64,000 bases of DNA from Conchocele bisecta (Eukaryota; Mollusca; Bivalvia; Lucinida; Thyasiridae). Within the stretch, counting starts at the first letter, position 1, and each line of letters begins with the position of its first letter. A program made the position numbers and the translations under genes. Shown here in pieces: positions 56,139-64,000 of the stretch. The notes below the pieces were generated by a model. The model did no database searches, was not told the origin of the DNA, and saw nothing but the letters and a program-made list of their open reading frames with translations. The DNA is taken from the NCBI GenBank assembly GCA_029237695.1, contig CM055266.1, forward strand, positions 113,415,370 to 113,479,369, written 5' to 3'.

Positions 56139-56383
56139 GCCAGTCACAGGTTGAAGTAACGGACCGAGGTCTATAAATACATTAAATATACATGAAAGCA
56201 TCAATAAGTGAAGAAAAAATAAGCTAAACAAATTTCTTTACTCCCTCCTATACACGGTTACTGTGTATATGACGGAGTAAAGAACTTTGTTTAGCTTATT
56301 TTGTTTCACTTATTGATGCTTTCATGAATATTTAATGTATTTATAGACCTCGGTCCGTTACTTCAACCTGTGATGCCAGTGAT
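56139..56383. mobile_element. M20 long palindrome
   Basis: Arms CACAGGTTGAAGTAACGGAC and complement, about 120 bases each, around GGTTACTGTGTATA. A decayed relative lies at 61687. Confidence 0.8.
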
Positions 56384-56536
56384 ATCCGGTTACGGCTTTT
56401 TCCACATAATTGTCTCTCTTGATGGTAATTGAATTGGTCTCCCACTTCCACTGACCCTTCAAGTGTAGGTCTCAATGACAGAATTTGGCTACCTCCCTCA
56501 TGGAGTTTGCCTCATTCTTCCACTGGCCAATCCAGT

Positions 56537-56758
56537 AGGCCGTTTCACTAAACTTCGTACAACTAAAATGTTCGTAACTACCAATTTAGGATCGTCTGGA
56601 AAGGTCAATTCATGGATTTACATTTATTGAGCAGCAGCCTATGCTCAATTAATATAGGCCAATAATTGTTTGCAAGAAAACATTGTTAAAGTGAAAACTA
56701 CAGACTATCATAATTTTGCACTTACGAACATTTTAATCGTAAGAAGTTCAGTGAAACT
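56537..56758. mobile_element. M1 MITE downstream of H exon
   Basis: Degenerate full-length copy, about 100 bases inside the presumed intron after exon H. Confidence 0.75.
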
Positions 56759-56863
56759 AGTTTAATAACTATCATATTAAATCATAACATACATAAGATG
56801 ATCCTCTATATATATTAAACGATTCCTGATTTGTATTTAATTAGTTCAGTATATACCAAGTAC

Positions 56864-56926
56864 CTTGACATGGCTATTTATATCCAAGGGGTCACGTTTC
56901 ATCATATCAAGGTCTTCGGATGCCAT
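56864..56926 (-). CDS. Caveolin orphan first exon H
   Basis: On the minus strand an in-frame stop is followed by CAAAATGG and 21 codons containing SEDLDMMKRDPLDINSHVK, then AAG/GTACTT. The R-D-P-x-x-[LI]-N-x-x-[IV]-[KQR] pattern, the acidic L-D before it and the phase 0 end match exon 1 of A, B, F and G, and the NRDP..LN..V.K segment of human CAV1. I found no caveolin second exon downstream on the minus strand before G (46-56.8 kb). It may be a relic of a partial duplication, an alternative first exon that skips over F and G, or a gene whose second exon has decayed. The 5' flank is homologous to that of I. Confidence 0.65.
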
Positions 56927-57088
56927 TTTGACGATTGGGTTCTACTCCAAAATATGTGTGATCCCTAAACACTCAAAGTCGAAGCACACAATGTTACAAA
57001 ATGGCGTTTCAGATTCCTTATTTTATTTTGGACACCCTTAGAGATATACACACATACATCATATGCGCGTTTGCTTGTACGTACATAT

Positions 57089-57345
57089 GAGACGATTCAT
57101 GCGACTTTGTACTTAAGAAGATGTGCGACTTTTCATGAAGCATATTTACAGAAACTGTGGCTATTCCTGTCCAATACGTCGAACGTTGACGAAATTTTCA
57201 AAGCAAATGCGGAATTAAATTCCGCATTTGCTTTGAAAATTTCGTCAACGTTCGACGTAATTTACGGATTGTATCATGCATTTTGTAAATATACTTCATG
57301 AGATTCGCGCGTCTTCTTAGGAAGAATATCACACAGCTTGGCATC
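57089..57345. mobile_element. M8 MITE in the 5' flank of H
   Basis: GAGACGATTCATGCGACTTT on the left and a decayed complement on the right. The central hairpin GCAAATGCGGAATTAAATTC is perfect. It is absent from the homologous 5' flank of I. Confidence 0.78.
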
Positions 57346-57988
57346 ATAATAGCTCATGCAATTTCATCGAAGCGAATATGATCGCCGCGCAAACATAAAA
57401 GGTATGTTATAAAGCAGATATGTAATCCCGTTCGTTTTCCCTCTCAACCAACACTAATTTGCATATATATTAATCATGTTTATTCCAGAATTCACAAAGA
57501 GTGGGGGAAGAAAATTAAAATTAGAGTCATGACTAAGTTGGGTCTGTGCAAATTCATAAAGGTTGGTAGGTGTGGTCAGTGTTTAATTCCTGTTATGTCG
57601 TATTGATACATGCATTTATCAGACTGCCGCAGTGTGCCATAAGCCCCATTTCTCAAGTACAGTCTGGTGTATTGAAACTGTACATATAACTATTTATACT
57701 GTGTTCATAAATAACAGAAAAATGACACGGTTAAGATATATGGGATTTTGTAGAATGCATCCCGAGCCAACATACTCCCTACCCAACCCCACCCCACGCC
57801 CACTTCCCATCTCTATTCATTGTGGAAAATCCATTATTATTTAATATGTTGTTTACATTGTAAGTAAGTCATAAAGATTTACCCAAATCATTGACTATGA
57901 ATGGCGTGGCCCCCTTCTGCCACTGACACGTTCAATTGTGTTTTGTTATTTATCATTGTGATCTGTCATTGGATCTAAAATGACACTA
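57346..57988. other. 5' flank of H and unassigned sequence
   Basis: 57355-57450 (ATTTCATCGAAGCGAATATG) matches 63638-63720 upstream of I. The remainder is unassigned with an M21-like remnant near 57905. Confidence 0.5.
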
Positions 57989-58454
57989 CTGTCTGTTTCA
58001 CGAAACCTGTCCAAATTGTACAGCTATATAAACAATGCAAAAACAATATCGATAATTTTCGATAATTTTAAATTATAACAAAATTTAAGAAATGAGCCTT
58101 CTTTTTATTTCGTGAATACGAAACCGTGATTCAACTATGGAAATTTAACATTTTGTCTCGTGTAAAGGAGCTGTGGGAGGGTTAACAAACCAAACAGTTT
58201 GGAAATTTACTCCGAAACTTGGCTAGATGACTTGAAATTATCTAAATAAGAAAACAAAATTAAAATTTGAAAATCTGTCTACTAATTCTGAAATAATTTT
58301 TTTTGTAACAAAATCAATATTATACCAAATTTCAGAAAATAAAAAGAAGGCTCATTCTTAAATTTTGATAAAATTTAACATTATCGTAAAACGTACTGTG
58401 TTTGCATTGTTTATAGAGCCGTAAAATTTGGTCAGCTGTCGTGCAACAGACAGT
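57989..58454. mobile_element. M10 fold-back element
   Basis: GTCTGTTTCACGAAACCTGT and the complement GTCGTGCAACAGACAGT, with AAGAATGAGCC/GGCTCATTCTT arms. Confidence 0.75.
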
Positions 58455-58717
58455 AATCGGTGTGCAATATTGAAGGTGCATTTGTTGAAAATCGTGAGCC
58501 ACACCCCTGTGTATTGCAACACAGACCAATATCCCAACATATAACAAACACACAGACAGTCACAAGGTGTAGCGATAGTAATCTTGATAATAATGAAGAA
58601 AATTAAAACATACATAATTATGTTGTTACAGTAATAAAAATAAAACATACATATGTTACAGTAATACAGTCAAGCATTGATTTTTCCCCTGTAAACAGGA
58701 AATGGAGTGTATGACCA

Positions 58718-59248
58718 TTGCAAGCAGCGTAGACCCAGATCAGACTGCGCGCGTGCGCAGTCTGATCAGGGTCTGCGCTGTATCGCAACTCAATCAATGA
58801 ATTACACGTCATATGTCTAAAAAAACAATATTGATTTTGATCAGGCTGCAAATGAGGGCTCACAGTATAGCAGCTAGACTGGCCGTAGATTCATAAACCC
58901 CATTTCTCCAGTACAAGTCATATTTCTAATATGGGGTATTTCTGTAGCCGATTTCATCAAAATTGAAAAGTATACTTTTCTAGCAAAGAATACTTTGAAG
59001 GAGTAATCATTTATTTTTCCCGAAATGCATTATTTCATATATAACTAACCACTGCATATATTTGATGATTAAAAGTATGCAGAATTATTATACTGAATTT
59101 ATTACATTATCACAGCCAAAATGGCTGTGATAATTTAATAAATTCAGTATAATAAAAATTAATAAATTGATCTTTAAATTTAAAATTTCTCCCTCAAAGT
59201 ATACTTTGCTAGATAAGTATACTTTGCAATGTTGGTGAAATAGGCTGC
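58718..59248. mobile_element. M12 element and M7 MITE
   Basis: M12 at 58718-58920 with the hairpin GATCAGACTGCGCGCGTGCG. M7 at 58943-59248 with the perfect centre CACAGCCAAAATGGCTGTG. Confidence 0.75.
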
Positions 59249-59420
59249 TGAGTTCCCGTTGTGACCAGTGTTAACCAACATCCACTCATCAGTTTGTGTC
59301 TCGTCCGCATACAGGTCCAACAAGTGGATTGCCGACTGACAAAATGGACCTTAAGTAGGACACAACCGCCTGCGTTAATTTTGCCCAGATTATTAACTTC
59401 TATTGACAATGCCAATTTGC

Positions 59421-59488
59421 AATCTAGCAGTTTGTTTGTCCGAAACGAGCTCACGCTCATCCAATCAAACTGCTTAATTTCAAGCACA
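59421..59488. mobile_element. M6 palindrome, decayed
   Basis: AGCAGTTTGTTTGTCCGAAA with a complementary arm CCAATCAAACTGCTTAAT. Confidence 0.55.
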
Positions 59489-59610
59489 GCACATTATTGA
59501 AGTAATCTGAAATAATGAAACTGACAAATATTGGCAAAATTAGAGCATGTGATAGTCTATTTGTTACAGTTTTGGAAATCCGTATCCCGTTGTACATGAC
59601 ATTTCCCACT

Positions 59611-59845
59611 TAACCCTTTCACCCCTAAGTAACTGAATGGGCTGCGATATGTTCGTTTTGCAACCCTATCCAATCATAGCAGACTATTCCATTTATAAAA
59701 AGAGGGTATTTGTTTTTCTCAAAAATATGAAAATTACTTTCAAACAGTGCAGATCCTGATGAGACGGCTCGTTACGAGCCGGCTCATCTGGATCTGCACT
59801 GTTTGCATAAACCGATATAGCGGGCTTTCGGGTTCAAAGGGTTAA
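59611..59845 (-). mobile_element. M2 MITE, inverted
   Basis: TTAACCCTTTCACCCCTAAG to TTTCGGGTTCAAAGGGTTAA with the undamaged palindrome GGCTCGTTACGAGCC. Confidence 0.82.
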
Positions 59846-59924
59846 GATACAATACTTGTGTTAATAAATAAACGGAATATATCCTAATCAGACTACACAT
59901 ATGCACAGACTGATCTGGGGGTCT

Positions 59925-60173
59925 GGTGCCCGTTTCACTAAACTTCGTACGACTAACATGTTCGTAAGTGCAAATTTAGGATCTTCTGGAAATGTAAATT
60001 GATGGAATTACATTTATTGAGCATAGGCTGCATATGCATATGCAGCCTATGCTCAATAAATGTAAATCCAATAATTGTTTACAAGAAAACTGTGTTAATG
60101 TGAAATTAACCGACTATCATAAGTTTGCACTTACGAACATTTTAGTCGTACGAAGTTTAGTGAAACGGGCCCC
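59925..60173. mobile_element. M1 MITE
   Basis: Full-length; the central palindrome is extended by an extra ATATGC. Confidence 0.85.
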
Positions 60174-60442
60174 AGATCTGATCGCATGTACTCGTCATAA
60201 TGCCAGTCGTCGTAGCATGGCGACAAATTTCATACACGTCTAAAGGTTTCGCAATAATGGACATGTTTTCAGTGAACACATAAACGTCTGTTGGGACTTG
60301 TCATATAACGCTGGTCAGTTACTACACTGGTCACAATCGGCATACAAGCATCTGTTTAACACATCAATGTCATTCAACGATATTGAGAGACACACGAGTA
60401 CTGGAACACGGACATTATGAATGACCACTGAAAATTACGTCT
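60174..60442. other. Unassigned sequence
   Basis: No recognised feature; short frames only. Confidence 0.4.
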
Positions 60443-60900
60443 TAACCCTTAGACCGATATCTAAATGTTGTGTCGTCTGCTATTTATTTTCTATTTTCCA
60501 TTTTTATCATCAAACACATGCTTTGACAGCACTTAGTATAATTTACAACATGCTTTGGTAGCACTTCAGAATTCCATTTCCCTTTTATTCTGAAGTGCTG
60601 TCAAACCATGTTTTTATTGAGAAATAAGGCAAGATATAAAAGCAACAGCAGACGACAATTGTTGTGAGTAGCGGTCTAAGGGTTAATCGATATGCGGCAC
60701 TCGTTGGAAAAAAGGACATTATTTGTAGGGGTCGGTGGAAGATCAGGGCAAAGTCAATAAGGGACTTAGTCCCCTTCTTGCACTGACCCCTTCATTTTAA
60801 TTCGTGACATTTACACCTGATAAAGTTGATATTCCGCACCAGCTCTGAATGTTTTGTCACGTTTAGACGTAATTTACGGAACATATTACTAATTTTCGAA
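60443..60900. mobile_element. M19 fold-back, M21 and M8 fragment
   Basis: M19 60443-60687 (TTAACCCTTAGACCGATATC to CGGTCTAAGGGTTAA). M21 60735-60800. A partial M8-like block follows (GATATTCCGCACCAGCTCTG). Confidence 0.65.
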
Positions 60901-61203
60901 TTCAATATACGGCGATACTCAGGCGATATTACTCAGTGATGGGAATTCGGATTCCCATCGGTGGGGAGGGGAGGAGGTGCGGCCGATATAACAATGCATT
61001 CGTTGGCAGCCGCATACATATAAAGGCCCAAGTACTAAGTAGATGGTTGGTAGTGGTCAGAAGATAAAGTTTTGCATTTCCGGTTCCATTTCCCCGGTGT
61101 GTCTCAATATGTAGCGGTTACTGGAGAAATGGGACTTTTGGCATGTAGTCTGGTTTCTGATCTGCATGCATGTAGTCGGTTAATAATCTAGACTCCGTAT
61201 TAC

Positions 61204-61635
61204 AAGGTGCATGATCACGTGGTTACAACAACAACAACAATGGCTGAAAGTGTTGAAAGCGAGCCCACTCCAAAGTAAGTATTATTTGATATTTCCCTTA
61301 ATAGACAACGGATTTGATGAAATTTGGCGCAGCAAACGCGTCTTCATGAGCTGCATTTGGTGGTCCCGGGAGTTCGGTACATTCTTATGTCGTTTTTGCG
61401 AAGAATCGATTTCCGTGTCAGTAGACACGGAAATCGAGTCTTCGCAAAAACGACATAAGTTTGGGCCAACGTACCGAGACCACCAGGCAGCTGAACAAGA
61501 CGCGCTTGATGCCCCATAGTTCATCAAAATCCGTTACGTAATAAAAGAATTATAAAATAATACTTTGACTAGGAGGGCTTCTGGAAGTTTCAGTATTTGT
61601 TGTTGTTGTTGTAACCACGTGATCATACACCTTGT
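61204..61635. mobile_element. M9 element with a captured first-exon-like segment
   Basis: Ends ACAAGGTGCATGATCACGTG and CACGTGATCATACACCTTGT. Near the left end ACAACAATGGCTGAAAGTG starts a 12-codon frame (MAESVESEPTPK) leading into CCAAAGTAAGTATT, a consensus splice donor. The other M9 copies have a shorter version lacking the ATG. Confidence 0.75.
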
Positions 61636-61686
61636 ATTAGAAGCATGCCGTATTTATTACTGACGGATTGGCGAAGAATCCCACAG

Positions 61687-61905
61687 GTTGAAGTAACGGA
61701 CTATAAATGCATTAAACATACATAAAATGATCAGTAAAGTGAAAAAACTGAATGATTTTTCCTCCCTGTTAAAAGACACTGAAAACATTGTCTTTTAACA
61801 AGGAGTAAACAACAAACATTCTTTAACTTATTTTTACTTTCACTTACTTATACGTTTATGTATATTATATAATAATGTATAGACCTAGGTCCGTTATTAT
61901 AACAT
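61687..61905. mobile_element. M20 fold-back, decayed
   Basis: CACAGGTTGAAGTAACGGAC on the left and AGGTCCGTTATTATAACATG on the right, with inner arms TTAAAAGACA/TGTCTTTTAA. Confidence 0.65.
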
Positions 61906-62030
61906 GCGAAGAGTATAAGCCAAGATGAGACTGATCTGGGTCTACACCGATCACAATTGCCATACTGGCCGCATTTCTCCAGTCGTATATCGAATCAAGC
62001 ATATGAACATAAAATCGTATTGCATGCTGT

Positions 62031-62278
62031 TTAACCCTTTCACCCCTAAGTAACTGGAATGGATTTTGACATGTTAATTTTGCAACCAATCCAATTGTCA
62101 CAAAATAATTTTCAGACTAGTCCATTTATGAAAAGGGGGTGTTTTTTGTTTTCAAAAATATGAACATTACTTTCAAAAAGTGCAGATCCTGATGAGACGG
62201 CTCGTTACGAGCCGGCTCATCTGGATCTGCACTGTTTGCATAAACCGATATAGCGGGCTTTCGGGTTCAAAGGGTTAA
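62031..62278 (-). mobile_element. M2 MITE, inverted
   Basis: Complete: TTAACCCTTTCACCCCTAAG to CGGGTTCAAAGGGTTAA, palindrome intact. Confidence 0.84.
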
Positions 62279-62554
62279 TACATTTTATAAATGAACTTTC
62301 GCAGTTTAATAACACAGTGTACTAAAAAGCATAATACATAATATGTTAATGAGACTGCTATAGAAATCGCTTCACAGCTTCGGTGTATATCGTTGTGCTT
62401 ATGCAATAAACGAGAATCGAATATTTGTGTTGAATTAATATGCTAATTATTAAACTCGTTGACTAATTTCATAAGGAACTATAACTTCTTATGAAATCGG
62501 TGATCTCGTTTAATAAATAACATATTAATGCTTATTTAACATACTCTACATCTG

Positions 62555-62855
62555 ATATATGGCTGGGATTGGAGAAATGATGATTATGGGTTTTGCTTAT
62601 GTGCATCCGCACATCCGTACAGGTTATGACTGGAGAAATGGGGCTTATGGGTATTGCGACCAGTGTATATCCAGATCAGCCTGTGCATCCGCACAGTCTG
62701 ATCAGGATCTACACTGTTCGCCATTTCATCGATGAAACACTCGTCATGCGTCTAACAAGCTTTATAGATCGCTATCAGGCTACATGAGTATGCTATTTGA
62801 TCAGGATCTACACTGGTCATATGTGCCATTAGTTTCATTTCTCCAGTCACTACCA
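62555..62855. mobile_element. M12 element, best copy
   Basis: GGCTGGGATTGGAGAAATGA, CCAGTGTATATCCAGATCAG, hairpin GATCAGCCTGTGCATCCGCA, CTAACAAGCTTTATAGATCG, ending ATTTCTCCAGTCACTACCAC. Confidence 0.7.
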
Positions 62856-63384
62856 CATTATACGAAAGGAAATGAATGTAGCATCAAAATGAATAGTGAA
62901 TTACACTGATTAATATGAGCATATTCGGATAGTCTGTTTCGGTTTTATGTGTGTTTAATTCGCATTTTACTCTGAATTTCAAGTCGATGAAAACTCACAG
63001 AAAATACTATAAATCCTCATTCCAGGGGCGGATTGTCTAATGACAGAAAATGTAGGTGGGAAAACATGTTTAATGGCGCCGCTAGAGCGTCGCCATTAAA
63101 CAGATTTTCCGACCTATCATGTTCTGATATACGCCGCAAATTTCAAAATTACAATACAGTTAACCCTATACTTTATTGCATAAGCACAGCATCAATCATT
63201 GAAACTGTGCTGATGACCTAACATGCTTCTGTAACGGTCTCATTGACATATGCATTAGACTTGCCTTATGCTTTTAATACACTGTATCAATACACAGTAA
63301 AATCTAAATTTAAGCAATAAACGTATTTTTTAACATAAAAAAATGGTTTTCGACCAACCCATAGGGATAGTATATACCACATAC
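62856..63384. other. Unassigned sequence downstream of I exon
   Basis: Contains a small palindrome at 63068-63106 (TGTTTAATGGCG.CGCCATTAAACA). No second exon for I. Confidence 0.45.
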
Positions 63385-63447
63385 CTTGACATGGCCGTTT
63401 ATTTCCACGGGGTCACGATTGTGAAGGTCAACTTCTCCTTGCGGCAT
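63385..63447 (-). CDS. Caveolin orphan first exon I
   Basis: On the minus strand an in-frame stop precedes an ATG and 21 codons including GEVDLHNRDPVEINGHVK, ending AAG/GTATGT. The HNRDP spelling and E-V-D-L before it resemble the vertebrate caveolin segment KEIDLVNRDP. It is paralogous to H: the upstream bases TTTTGGAGTAGAACCCA are shared immediately before the start, and similarity continues further upstream. No second exon was recognised between here and H (57-63.3 kb), where the sequence is transposons and unassigned DNA. Same alternatives as for H. Confidence 0.65.
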
Positions 63448-63730
63448 TTTGCTAGTTGGGTTCTACTCCAAAATTGTGAAACTGCGTGTGATCGGTTCGC
63501 GTCCAACGCTCGTACTGTGCCGAATATATCGTGCTTCAGTTGCCGTTTCTATGTTGGGCACCCTTGGAGACATACATACACAAATACATGATACACTAAC
63601 TCACTCTTACTTACAAACATACATTTTATGGAATTTCACCGAAGCGAGTATGAGTCGCGCGCAAACATAAAAGGAATGTTACAAAGGAGATATGTAATAT
63701 GTCGTTAGTTTTCCTTGTCAACTAACAATA
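63448..63730 (-). promoter_or_regulatory. 5' flank of I, homologous to 5' flank of H
   Basis: Shared words with 56927-57060 and 57355-57450 include TTGGGTTCTACTCCAAAAT, CACCCTTGGAGA and CGCGCAAACATAAAAGG. Conservation between paralogues suggests 5' UTR or promoter, or simply a recent duplication. Confidence 0.45.
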
Positions 63731-63892
63731 TATTGTATATCAATCCAGCCCAGGTCATTATTAATCAGTGGTCCGTTCGGTGATTTTCTTCTGTTCAATA
63801 CCAGATAACGCAACCATTGTTTTATGTAGAAAGTCACCAGTCAGTAGATAAAACAATGCGTTCAGGAATACCACGTATATTATTATTCTATG

Positions 63893-63985
63893 TATAGATG
63901 AGAACGTTCAGTGAAAATAGTCATCGATGTTCCGACGGAACATCGATGACTATTTTCAATGAACGTTCTCATCGACATATTACAC
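63893..63985. repeat. Near-perfect palindrome
   Basis: GATGAGAACGTTCAGTGAAA and complement around GATGTTCCGACGGAACATC; a single-base loop difference. Confidence 0.82.
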
Positions 63986-64000
63986 AATTATTAGTATGAT

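Noticed and set aside
63033..63221. Short plus-strand frame near the I exon
   Set aside because: It contains a small palindrome and no family motif, and it is downstream of the I exon on the wrong strand.

Overview
The window looks like a piece of an animal nuclear genome, most likely a bivalve mollusc. It is AT-rich, its genes have introns with GT-AG borders and a vertebrate-like intron position, it has no operons or ribosome binding sites, and it is crowded with short palindromic transposons. The bivalve placement is an inference from repeat style and gene content. The sequence itself only proves an intron-bearing animal genome.

The recognisable host genes all belong to one family, caveolin. 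I find seven copies of the large second (terminal) exon: A 2897-3229 (-), B 8449-8781 (+), C 20092-20424 (-), D 27063-27395 (-), E 33961-34293 (-), F 38119-38457 (-) and G 44414-44752 (-). I also find six short first exons that are easily missed: A 4737-4796, B 5705-5767, F 39148-39201, G 45427-45480, and two orphans, H 56864-56926 and I 63385-63447. Four genes (A, B, F, G) can be assembled completely, as proteins of about 130 residues. In each the intron is phase 0 and splits the caveolin core directly before the FEDV-EP signature. C, D and E have no first exon that I can see. H and I have no second exon that I can see. The proteins are unusually cysteine-rich for caveolins.

Layout: 1-2.9 kb, repeats. 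2.9-8.8 kb, the divergent pair A/B with a shared 908-base 5' region; exon 2 of B sits in the loop of a large inverted repeat. 9-20 kb, a gene-free transposon thicket. 20-34.3 kb, exon 2 of C, D and E separated by transposons, plus a reverse-transcriptase C-terminal fragment of a LINE at about 33.1-33.35 kb. 37.1-46.2 kb, a tandem segmental duplication carrying F and G. 46-64 kb, transposons plus the orphan first exons H and I, whose 5' flanks are also duplicates of each other.

The rest is mostly non-autonomous DNA transposons. At least fifteen families occur in two or more copies, often nested. The commonest is a 240-base element with GTTTCACTAAACTTCG ends (about 19 copies). No intact transposase or reverse transcriptase was seen. 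Repeat family labels (M1, M2 and so on) are local to this report. Repeat edges were read by eye and may be off by several bases.
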